Of a DNA stretch of 29,187 nucleotides, positions 12,631 through 22,788 are shown piece after piece. This stretch comes from Pilaira anomala (taxonomy: Eukaryota; Mucoromycota; Mucoromycetes; Mucorales; Mucoraceae). The position numbers were made by a program, and so were the translations under genes. The DNA lies in the NCBI GenBank assembly GCA_025716855.1, contig JAIXMQ010000144.1, positions 1 through 29,187 on the forward strand, in the 5' to 3' direction. Under the pieces are notes generated by a model. That model ran no database searches and was not told where the DNA came from. It saw only the letters and a list, made by a program, of their open reading frames with translations. How positions within the stretch are numbered: the stretch's first letter is position 1; the number at the start of each line of letters is the position of its first letter.

Positions 12631-14627
12631 TCACCGAATAGAATTATTTCGTTTAAGTCGGTCGTGAGTTTTATGAACTGATCCATTTCTTCGTGAATCG
12701 AGCATTGACTTACCCTGGGCATCAAAGATTCTCCAGAACTTAAGGTTGTCATCTGCTGCTGCAGTAGCTAAAACTTGGCCATCAGGGCTCAAAGCAGAAT
12801 GTAAGATTCGGGATTCGTGTGCCTTAATATCGATTACTTTATGTAACGAGGGGTATGCCCATACACTAATGTGATTATGTGGTGCTCCGTGTGTTGACGT
12901 GATCTCTCGATAATGCTTAGACCAATTAAGTGAAGTAACTTGTGCTCCCGTCTTGATAGAATGTGTAAGGGCTCCTGTAGTTGAATCCCAAAAATGAATG
13001 TTCTTATCCTCTCGACCACCACCTGTTGCCAATGTATTATGTTTCCAAGGACACCAAGCTAACGCCTGTTTAAAAAAAGTATTAAAAAAATTTTTTTTTC
13101 GGACGCGTTTTTTTTTTTTCAATTATTATACCTTTATAGCACCGCTGTGGTTTGTCTTTGTGAATTTAGGTGTGGCACCTCTACTATCCCAGATATTCAC
13201 GGTATCGTCATTACCTCCACTAGCTAACAACTCACCATCCCAACGCCAAGTCAAACCACATACGTCATCTTGATGACCATAGAGTTCTTTTACGGTATGC
13301 TTTGCCATACGAACATCGTGATGAAAGATACTTCCATTACGTCCACCAGAAGAGACTAAATGTTTATTCCAAGACAAAACGCCAATACGACAATTTTGTC
13401 CTGTCATGGAACGTAATTTTTGATTTGATTCAACATCCCAGACTTGAGTATCACCAGCCGATGTACCAACTGAGAGGTAAGCACCATCGTTAGACCAAGA
13501 GACTGAAGTGACTTGGTCATCCCCGTTATAGTTTAAAGGTTCAATTGAGCCAGTGTCTGCACTCCAGAGGTAGACGGATTTACCTAAACCAACCGCGACA
13601 ATATTTCGTGCAGACCAATCAAGTAAATTTAGATAATAATCATCATCTATACAAGGAGCATCCAATACCTTTTCAGGTGATGAAAGGATATGTCGATTGG
13701 TTATAGCTGTAGTACGTGTGGTTAATTCAACTTTAGGTGTCTTCTTGCGTAAATCCACATGTGGTGATGAAGGCATTGAAGATTTGAAACTCAAGATACG
13801 TTTAGTTGGCTCAAGTCCACATGCTTCAGCTACTTGAGCTTGATAACTTTCTGATCCTGCTTCAGACTTGGAACTAAAGTAAGTGGTTGTGTTTGAGTCA
13901 GAGGATCGGTTCATCATGTATTGTGCTGCTGGCATATCCTCAATAGTAGGTGTAAGACGATCATACTATATACACACATTTTTAGTTTATAGAATAAATA
14001 AATAAATATATATATATATATACAACTAACCTCTAGTTTTTGATAATTATTTTTACGTAATTTAATAGGTTCGCTTAACCAGGTTTCATTTGCTTTGTCT
14101 AATGGAGACCTGGCAGAGAATGAACGCTTTAAGGGGATTATAGAAGAGGGCTTGGACGAGCTTTTATTGCTGACGCCTTTACCTGTTCTTATCAAGTCCA
14201 AGAAACTTTGGTCTTTTTTAGGAGAATCTTTACTTTTCGATGTAGCTGTCGTCTTTAAAGTTGTAGTAGCCAATTTGGCTTTTGCATTTGTTGTCGTGAT
14301 AGTCATGGTCTTGTTCTTAACTGTTGTTGCACTGGGTGTCGTCATTTCCTTTGAAGAAGCACTAGGCTTGGTAGGTACGACAACATCAGTTGAAGTATTG
14401 ATACTTATTTTTTCAGTAGTAATAGTAGTGGTTGTAGTAGTTACTGGTTTAAGGTCTTTTATCTTTTGGATGTTATCATTACAGCTTAAAGGTTTTGAGG
14501 TTGTGGGTGTAGTATTGCTGCTACTGCCAGTGGAAGGCGTAACTAAATACTTCCGAATAGGAGACGCAGAACGTCTTCTTGTTGATTTTTCAACACCTGA
14601 TTCCGTGAGGTTAGAGGACATGTGCAC
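12631..14627 (-). CDS. CDC20: Cdc20-type WD40 activator of the anaphase-promoting complex
   Basis: Recruits substrates to the APC/C ubiquitin ligase at mitosis and is the target of the spindle checkpoint. Exons are 14627-14031, 13965-13132 and 13065-12631; introns 13966-14030 (65 b) and 13066-13131 (66 b) are GT-AG. The protein is 621 aa (619 from the second ATG at 14621). The N-terminal 200 residues are Ser/Thr/Lys-rich with an RSPL D-box-like motif. RILSFKSSMP matches the Mad2-binding motif of Cdc20. Then come DDYYLNLLDW, seven WD40 repeats (LASGGNDDTVNIWD, ALAWCPW, LATGGG, ATAAADDNLKFWRIF) and a C-terminal Ile-Arg tail for APC/C docking. ALAWCPW and the repeats fit Cdc20 better than Cdh1. 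Oddity: the C-box, normally DRFIPxR, reads DRLTPTI across the first splice junction. It is divergent from the AAA+ gene (271 bases between starts). Confidence 0.9.
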
Positions 14628-14738
14628 TAACTCAATGCTTTATTTATTTTTTAAAAAAATTAAAAAAATTTTTAAGGAAAAGGAAAGCGTCAATAGAATA
14701 AAGAGGTAAAGAAAATGAATACATATAATGCGTTTTAT

Positions 14739-14741
<3 letters not shown>

Positions 14742-14771
<30 letters not shown>
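14742..14771. repeat. Poly-A tract in the shared promoter region
   Basis: About 30 consecutive A lie between the divergent Cdc20 and AAA+ genes, followed by a T run at about 14827-14840. Such tracts exclude nucleosomes in fungal promoters, so a promoter role is plausible. Exact length is uncertain because homopolymers are error-prone. Confidence 0.8.
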
Positions 14772-14775
<4 letters not shown>

Positions 14776-14898
14776 GTGACCGTATACCTGGTTTAATATA
14801 GATAATTAAAGAACAATAAAAAGCTTTTTTTTTTTTTTTTGTACTTTGACTTTTGCACACCTTATCTTTAAAAAGAAACGTTTTTATAAAAAAAAGTA

Positions 14899-16903
14899 AT
14901 GGAGGAATGGGAAGAACGAGTATGTAATGAAATTGGAGGTTGTAAAGAATTAATCCAACACATCTTGAAAAAATTGAATGTGATACAAACAAGTACAACT
15001 TTGTCTATTTTACCTCGTTCTAAAGGACTATTACTTTTTGGTAAACCTGGTACAGGAAAAACCGTTTTAGCAACTACTATTGCAAGTAAAGTTTTTTTTT
15101 TATATATGTAAATCACGCGTAGACGTCTATTGAGCTAAATTTTATTCTTTGTAGAGTATTCAAATATACCTTATTATATATTAAATAGTTCAGATATCTT
15201 TCAAGCAGGTAAAAAATAGAGATATATAACTTGATCCAATTGATGAATATACTCATGACAAACGTTTTTAGAGGAAGGAGCTAGTGAAAGTAAATTAAAA
15301 CAAGTATTTGAAAAGGCAAGTCAAGATAAAACATCAATTATCGTTTTGGATGAAATTGATATGATTGCAGGAAAATTGACATCTAAAAAAGCGAATTTGG
15401 ATATGCGTATTTCTTCTATTTTGATGTCTTTGATTGATGGATTAAAAAAGAATGTGTTTATTATTGGCTTATCGAGTCGATTACATGCAATTGATCCAGC
15501 TTTTTTAAGGTCGGGTCGTTTAGATGATGTTCAAGAATTAATAATCAAATTACCCAAACAGAGATATGAGATATTGAATATCATGACTAAAGGTATAATT
15601 TGGATTGGTAAAAAATTGTAGTATTTTGTTTTTCTTACGGGTATTATTAGAGTTACCATTTCAATCCAAATCAGAAAGACAAAATATTTTACATCATGTA
15701 TCAAAAATAACACACGGATTTGTACCAAGTGATTTATTAAGTCTCTGTTCACAAGTGATACTTTCATTGATCAAAAACCAAACGCAACAATTTCTCAATT
15801 TACAAGACTTTTTAAATGCCCTTAAAATTGTCAAACCATCCAACTTGAATGAATTCGCGAGTAAAATACCAGATATTTCATTTTCGGATTTGTTTGGGAT
15901 AGATGATATCATTCAAGAAATTAAAACATCCGTCATTCAACCTTTTAGACATCCAGAACGGTACCTGGAGCTAGGTATCTCGCCACCAAAGGGTATCTTA
16001 GTGCATGGCCCCACTGGTGTTGGAAAAACCATGTTATGCTCCGCTTTAGCTGCAGAGGCAGGTGTTAATTTTATGTTGGTTGAGAGTTCACAGATTAGGT
16101 CTAAAGTGGTGGGTGAATCTGAAAAGGGAATTGCAAAGTTATTTGCACAGGCGAGAGCGAATGCACCTTGTATTTTATTCATTGATCAAGTAGGTTATAT
16201 TATTTATAAAAACTACGTGTGTGTACTTACTTTTGTAAATATATATATATATATATATAGATTGATATGCTTTTACCGAAAAGAGGTACTAGCCAATCTT
16301 CTGAAAATACAAGTGATCGAATCGTTACTGGATTCCTTACAGGTAATTTTGTTTTGTTTTTGTTTGCTATTGTATCGTTTTCAATTATATTTATACACGT
16401 TCATTTAATTAGAAATGGATGGGTTACTAACGAAAAAAGTAAAAAAGAGCGCACATATTGATTTACTAGTAGTAGCAGCCACAAATCGAATTGAATCTAT
16501 TGATTCAGCTGTATTAAGACCAGGTCGTTTTGATGAACATATCTTGATACCTTTACCCGATGAAAAACAAAGATTGGATATAATTAAAGGAATTAGTTCT
16601 AGAATGCCTATTGATTTAAGTGATTCTGGATTAGACCAACTTGTAAAAAGAACAAATCATTGGTCAGGTAAGCAGAAAATAAATATTTTTTGTGAGTGAG
16701 TTTTCATGTTTTAATTTTATTTTCACAGGTGCTGAGTTAGATAATTTGTTTAGAGAAGCAGCTATGGCCTGTCTTCGTGAGAATGTAAATAATACCAAGG
16801 CAAGTTATTTTGTTTAGTTATTTTCTGTATTTATTGACACATTAGATATATATATAAATAGATTGATTCTTCACATATAATGTTAGCTTTATCACATTTA
16901 TAA
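14899..16903 (+). CDS. Tandem AAA+ ATPase of Cdc48/AFG2 type (AFG2B/SPATA5L1-like), no N-domain
   Basis: Eight exons: 14899-15085, 15155-15208, 15272-15592, 15651-16189, 16261-16342, 16413-16667, 16729-16799 and 16862-16903, giving 516 aa. Six introns are GT-AG (58-71 b); the last (16800-16861) starts with GCAAGT, a GC-AG intron, and its use gives a C-terminus ending MLALSHL. D1: Walker A GKPGTGKT (48-55), Walker B LDEID (106-110). D2: Walker A GPTGVGKT (307-314), Walker B FIDQID with Gln367 in place of the catalytic Glu, then AATNR and LRPGRFD. The protein starts directly at D1; Cdc48/AFG2 relatives have an N-domain of 150-250 residues. AFG2-type enzymes act in 60S ribosome maturation. D1 sensor 1 is also changed (SSR for TNR). 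The family is firm as tandem AAA+; the subfamily is inferred. Confidence 0.75.
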
Positions 16904-17492
16904 CATATATAATAAAATCTAAATTTGTACCACACAACATTGAGTTGTAAGGGGTTTTTTTTAGCATGTGGGATGTTTCTTGTAAATATGCTTAAATTTT
17001 ATCAATGCGCTTAGATACGGTTTTGTTGGTAAAAGTAAGTAAAAAGATTAAGTGAAGGTAATCAATATCGTATGATGGAACGACATATGGCATACTTATT
17101 GTAGCGTGTCAAGAATTTGTCTTTGCCCAGTATATTCGAGTTAAAAAAAAAGCTCTTTTCAGAACGTAGCATAATCGTGGCCTTTAATATAGTTACATAA
17201 ATTTAATGAAAAATACAAATGCTACAAATGAAGATGATTATTTTCTTGTTCTGCTTAGCACTAAGCATCAAGCGGAACTAAATTACGAAACTTTTTTTTG
17301 ATCTCGAGTGGGACCTTTAAAAAATTCAAAGCAAAAGTGCCGTATGTAGAATGGATGTTATAGCCGAGTTTTTTCATCCCAAACAATATATTATGCTATA
17401 TGTATTCATTTATATAGTATTAATATATCGTACTACTTGGTGTGAGTGTAGTTTGATAAAGGTGAATTCTTGGGGCACCACAATCGGCACCA

Positions 17493-17528
<36 letters not shown>

Positions 17529-17596
17529 CGAGTTTATGGTTGGTTTAATGCGTCGTAATCCTTTTCAGTTTTATTCATAAATATAATAAAAATAAA
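16904..17596. other. Intergenic region before the MULE transposase
   Basis: About 690 bases without a convincing gene. It holds a poly-A run of about 30 at 17496-17526, just upstream of the transposase start. I looked here for a terminal inverted repeat matching the hairpin array at 22.8-24.9 kb and saw none. The left end of the transposon could not be placed. Confidence 0.5.
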
Positions 17597-19718
17597 ATGA
17601 ATACAGAAATCGAATTTCCTGAGCCACAGCAAATGAATGACGAATTTAAGAAGGTGATCTTTCCCATTAACATGGGGTTTCCAACAATTGTTGCAGCAAA
17701 GACTGAAGCTTTTAAGTTTGGTGGCATTTACAACGTACCTTTCGTTGTAGGAAGATCTGATCCTACTCGAGAATACTTAACTTTGACTTGCAAGCATTAC
17801 GGTGTACCAAGAAGTATGAGATCCGGAAATGAAAACGCCGAGAACACAGAAGTTGAAGAAACCGAGGAAGGGTACCATAAAGATACTCATAAGCTTTCTT
17901 GCCCGTGTTATATAAAGTTCAAACGATCAGTAAAAACTCAAAACATTTCTGTTTACGAGGCACGTTTTGAACATAACCACCCCATTCCCAAGTCAAGTAC
18001 GACTTACTCAATGTATCTTAAGCAAAACGCAGATACAATGGATACAATTGTCAAAATTCTTTCCTTATCAACCAGTAATGCCACGGAAGTAATCATGACA
18101 GTAAGATATTGATTTTAATAATAATTAACTTCTGAAGCATCCATGTCTTAATATAAATTTTGAATAGATGCTTGAAGCAAAAGGTATTAAGAACATTTTG
18201 AAAAAGGATATCTACAACCTGAGATCTAAGTTGAATTCTGAAAGTTCTTCAAGTGAAATGTTTTATTTCCTTGACAGTCTTCAAAGTAAAGGATACATCG
18301 TTCGGTTCCAAATCAATGAGAAAAACCAACTCAAGTCGTTGTTCTTTTGTCATGAAGAATCGATTAGAGAAGCCCGTCGCACGCCCGAGTCTATCATTAT
18401 AGACGCTACATACAAGACTAACAATCACTAATTGACATTTGTAAATGTTGTTGGTACCAGTAGCACCTCTAAGGACGGTAAACGGGGTACGCTCTTGACG
18501 TTCGCAATTGCAGGAGCGTGGGTTAGTAACGGGTTGGGTGGAACCTATGACTGGGTTATTGAAGAATTGCGGGACGCAATCTGGCCTAGAGACAGTACTT
18601 TACAAGCACCCGATGTAATTGTCACTGATAATGATGCTGTTCTGAAAAACGCAATTCAGAAGACATTTCCTGAAAGCAACCATTTGCTTTGTTACTGGCA
18701 CCTGGGTAACAATTTTGAGACAAACATCAGGCCCTGTTTCAAGAAAGGTTCCGTCGCCGCGTTAAGTATTTTGGCTTTGACTTTGCGAGAAAAATTCAAC
18801 AGTATTGTACTAAGCCGTACTGAAAAGAAATGAATGATGCTATCGCCGCTTTTAGGTCATTCTTGAATTTTTCAGGTGCTGGCGATGCATCTAAAAGAAC
18901 ATGTGAAAGTCCCCAAGACATAATCAAAGCCGAGAAATACTTGGATAAGTAAGTGAAAAATATATCTTGATCTATTAAGCCGGACATATATTTATATAAA
19001 ATACGATAGGATGTTAATGGAAAAAGAACGTCGGGTTGGATTTTATGCTAACCAGCATAAACATATGGGAAACAGAACATCCAATCGAGTAGAAGGTGCA
19101 CACTCTGCCATTAAATCTGCTCTTGGTAACAACTCATCTGGCAAAATTGCTAGCGTAACAGCTAAAATTGATAGATGATATTGCAAAAAGGTAAAAACAT
19201 ATTTATAGAAATACATAATCGCTCAAAATACATAGTTAAAACTTGTAACATCTTTCACATATTCACGTTTGATCGTATTATTTTTAGAGAGGTGAAAGAG
19301 AATCAAAAAACGAAGTTGAAATGATAGGGTTTTCTGCTCAACTTTTTGACCCAAAAAATGAACATCGTTTCAAAAATCTGAAGTATAGAGTGTCTAGATA
19401 TGCAATGGATGATATCCGTAAGTCTGTTGCTTATAGTATTCCCCGGCAAACATCTATTGTTGTGGAAGACTGCTCTTGCAAATCCAGAGTTAACTTCGGA
19501 ATTCCTTGCCATCATATTCTCTTGAAATATGATATTATTCCATTATCAATCATACCAATTAGATGACGTTTACAGGAAGCAGAAAATGAAGGTGAGTTTC
19601 TTTTTTTTTTAAAGATAAATATATTAAAAATATGTAAGAATTATAGGTAAGTTAGATAATGCATCTGTCGGTAACGTAATCGTTGATTTGAAGAAAGAAA
19701 GCATAGTAAAAGTAGAAG
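17597..19718 (+). pseudogene. Mutator-like (MULE/FAR1-type) transposase, left copy, inactivated
   Basis: Degenerate DDE transposase of the Mutator superfamily. Exon 1 (17597-18100) has a WRKY/GCM1-type zinc finger: LTCKHYG, CPCYIKFK, then FEHNHP. A 67-base intron (18101-18167) follows. The catalytic core shows IIIDATYKTN (Asp at 18402-18404), VIVTDND (Asp at 18627-18629), LLCYWH and NRVEGAH (candidate Glu at 19092-19094). A SWIM finger CSC...PCHH lies at 19471-19512. Further GT-AG introns are 18949-19009 and 19191-19287. Lesions: TAA at 18429-18431, frameshifts between about 18690 and 18735, and TGA at 18821-18823, 19176-19178 and 19564-19566. The last exon recognised ends at 19718. The 5' part up to 18482 is not mirrored within this window. 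Superfamily call is firm; no active protein can come from this copy. Confidence 0.85.
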
Positions 19719-19806
19719 GTAAGTTTTATTTATATTTTATCTGTCACAAATTTATTTGGTCTGTTTCACACTGTTTAAAGTCTCTTTTCTTCTGCTATAT
19801 TTCACT

Positions 19807-21842
19807 ATGGCTAAAAACAAATCTGCGAAAAAGCCAGTTATGATCGGAATTAATCCCGAGTTTAAATTACTAGAGATCAATGTTTATTAAGAAGAATCGA
19901 TCCTATACTGAGTGGTTTAAAGGCTAAATACTGGTCAAATCCCTTGAAAGTAGTAATGGCTGCCCTAAAAACCTTTGACAAGACTGTATCTGTAGATGTA
20001 TTTACGCGACGTGTACAAAGTTTTTTTTTTTAAAAGCGGCATCATCATTTGCAATAGACATTGGAATATCAAAATACAGCCAAGCTTGCAAGGACTACTT
20101 TTTTGACAGCAAAAACAAAAGCGATATTCAAACTTATATCTTTCAAAACGACAAGAAAAGGAAATTGAAGTTTTAGATAAAGAGACAGACAAAAAAGCAC
20201 ACTCACTTAGAAGCTATACCAATAAACAAAAAGAATTAGCAGCTGCTGCAATAGAGTACTAATCAGCAAAGTTTAAAGCGGACTCTCTCTTAAGATCATT
20301 GGGGTTAGAAAGTATAAGCTCCAGCCAAGAAACATTAGCACTGAAGATCCAGTAGCACCGAATCAAAGAGATATAACTGATGCTGATAATTTATTCGCCA
20401 TATATAACCAGACTGATAGTATTGGCAAAAGAATTAAACATGAAGCAGCTATTCTTCACGATCAGTATATTGAACATGAAATTACCTCTGCAGAGAAATT
20501 TGTAATGGAAGTTGGACTCAGCTCTATATTGGATTTAAGTCATCCTGAAGACAATCACCAAGGCTACTTATTCTCAAAAGAAGAATTGAAAGACTTAAAT
20601 GACTATTTTTATCAACTATTCAAGGTTGAAGAGACACCCAAGATTCCTAATGTAACACTCACTCACTTTGAATCACTAACTAACTTCGCTATTAAAAAGG
20701 GGTTTTTTATTGCACTAAAGTATATATCCAAAATACAATCCCTTGAATCCACCGAAGAAATACTCTTCAATTATTTAGAAATCTTCCGACATGTGTAAGT
20801 GATGTGATGTTTGACTATACATCAGATTATTCACAATTTTATAGCCTTATAGTCTTGAGTGAAGAAAAACACTTGATCAGTGCCATTGTAACCAACAAAA
20901 AATCAATATCTGAGCAAGACGTGTATGGTATTTGGTTTCCGATAATTAAGAAACTTGCTTGTACCGGAAAGACCATCAGAATAAAACAGGGCGAAACTGT
21001 AAACTCGTACACTTCAAAAAGAAAACAAGCTGCTTATCCCAACAATGAAAAAGTAAGAGGATTCAAAATTGACATACGATTACTTTTAGAATATGAAAAT
21101 CATGAGATTGATTTGTGCGCGGGTGAAGTGGCAATAAATTCAAATGATGTTGATAAGCTGATACATGACAGAAGCAAGTGTCTGCGCGAAGCAAAAGAAA
21201 TCGTTGATCATCATTTGGAAGCAGGCATGAAGAATGTTGTTGGTTGGACCCTGCAAATAACCGGTCTTGAAGCTTGTTTGATGTCAGTCCACTTATACCG
21301 AGAAGGCCTTTATGTTGCAATCACTCAAAAAAAAACTTAAATTTCCTCAAACGGTGAATGAACTCTCTGGATTCGTGGAAACTTTGGAAGGACTTGAATA
21401 CCTTATTGTAAGAAAATGATTTTATGTCTTGATATAAACATACGTTTTAACAACAAATTTATTTTATTGACAGAGCCGTAATCAAACTGAAGCAATCAAA
21501 CTGGTCGGGTTGTACGATGAAATTGTAAAAGCTCATTCTGTTTCTCTAAGTGATAATAGCGCATCCAATAGCGCTATTTACGACATCCAAAAGATCACAA
21601 GACCTGGTTACTATACCCCACCATCAGTTATTAGATCCGAATCCGTGTTGCCTTTGCAGTTGTTTGGTCATAGAAAACGTCAATTATTTCCTAAACGAAT
21701 TGTTATTGGAAATTATGATCAAGAGCCAGAGCCATTAGAAAAATTGAGTGCTGAAGATATGTTTGGATGGGTTAAAATGAGTGATGGTGGATGGCACAAT
21801 TCGGTCACTGGCGAAATGAAAGACACTAGTCCTTATGATTAA
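19807..21842 (+). pseudogene. Second transposon-linked gene of unknown family, left copy, degenerate
   Basis: Follows the transposase on the same strand, 88 bases after its last recognised exon. Open segments in sequence order: MAKNKSAKKPVMIGINPEF from 19807; LSGLKAKYWSNPLKVVMAAL near 19,950; AASSFAIDIGISKY near 20,050; a Lys/Glu-rich stretch near 20,150-20,260; 20,350-20,795; 20,798-21,331; and, after a frameshift in a run of nine A (21,326-21,334), on to a GT-AG intron (21,408-21,473) and a last exon ending at 21,842. The best conserved block has VRGFKIDIRLLLEYEN, CAGEVAIN and VVGWTLQITGLEA. I recall many unnamed Mucorales proteins with a GFKIDIR motif but cannot name a function. Frame breaks near 19,868, 20,000, 20,130, 20,270, 20,796 and 21,330 mean it is probably dead. 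The C-terminus looks faintly like a WW domain. Confidence 0.6.
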
Positions 21843-22788
21843 AAACTGACCTTAGTAAATAAATATGTCGCATTGCTTTAATATGATCTTTATAATGTGT
21901 TTAATACTCAGCTCAAAATACGTATATATCCACTCTTGTCTTTCTTAATACTTAAGGAATTAAATTTTTGAATCACAATGGCAGTGAAGGTTCAGATTTA
22001 ACTATATCAAGAATTATATTACCTTGGCATTGACCACCAAAAGTTTTAATGCAATTGTATATGTAGTTAGTTAAACTGATGTGGCTGCTTTATTTTTGCT
22101 TAAGCAAAATGGCATGTCCTCAAGGATAAAGAAAATTAACAATTATAGCAATGTACATACATAACTAGTGAATGATATTGAAAGATTTATATGTATAATA
22201 TGTATAATATGTATATATATATTCCAAATAAACTCGAGAAACACTCTGAAATAAAATGGAAAAATGTGGTTCATTGTACACTTTTATTAGGAATTAATGG
22301 TAACTAACTATATTGGAGGAAAATTCCGTTCAAAGACAAAAAACAAATGATTTATGATTATACAGAATAAAAATATGAAAACTAGTAATAAAAATAGCTT
22401 GAATAAAAGAACTAACTTGCGTTTAATTGAAAATACAAGAAAAGAAAAAGGGTGATATTAATACACAAAGGATTAGATTAACAATTTTTTTTATAAATAA
22501 ACAAGTTATATGTACTGTATAGCCTAAACACTCCCTGTCGGGGGAAGAAATCCGTGATATAACTGTTCGGGAAGGTTTATTGTTATTGTTATTGTTACTG
22601 TTATTGTTGTTGAACAGCGATAGACTTAATAGAGCCAATTGTTAGGGAAGAGTAAATGTCATGAGAGAGCTAAAGCCTTGTAAACTTTCCAAAAAAAAGT
22701 TTTTTTTCTTTGTTACAGCGAAAAAAAAAATGAGCCAATCAAATCATCGGAAAAAGAGGAAAAAGTGAATTTTTAGGTAAAAATCAGC
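21843..22788. other. Non-coding inner part of the left arm
   Basis: AT-rich sequence between the second gene and the hairpin array. It contains short tandem copies of a TGTATAATA-like unit (about 22193-22225), a perfect 16-base palindrome TTTTGCTTAAGCAAAA at 22094-22109, and an imperfect TTATTG hexamer run (22577-22608) that on the minus strand encodes an Asn-rich stretch in a short open frame. No gene was recognised. It is mirrored at 24885-25827. Confidence 0.7.

Noticed and set aside
14095..14709. 204-codon plus-strand open frame rich in Val and Leu
   Set aside because: It is antisense to Cdc20 exon 1. The Thr/Lys-rich coding strand gives Val-rich antisense frames by chance.
16904..17596. 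Left terminal inverted repeat of the MULE matching the hairpin array
   Set aside because: I compared by eye for the CCCGACC, GTTTTTG-TAG and TTTGACA landmarks and found none in this stretch.
18429..19566. RIP mutation as the cause of the stops
   Set aside because: Classical RIP changes CpA to TpA and would often turn TGG into TAG. Here the affected base is in a CpC context (CCA to TCA) at all three Trp sites, so RIP is not supported, although the TAA would fit.
17597..19718. Codon reassignment (TGA read as Trp)
   Set aside because: The same genes use TGG repeatedly, a TAA and frameshifts are also present, and the host genes (CYP51, Cdc20, AAA+) end at normal stops with no internal TGA. Pseudogene decay is simpler.
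22094..22109. Perfect palindrome TTTTGCTTAAGCAAAA as a protein-binding site
   Set aside because: A 16-base palindrome downstream of a dead gene in AT-rich DNA is weak evidence for function; noted only as sequence structure.
22423..22638. 71-codon open frame with an Asn run, mirrored at 25034-25249
   Set aside because: It depends on a TTATTG-type hexamer repeat and otherwise shows no protein features. It occurs twice only because of the palindrome.
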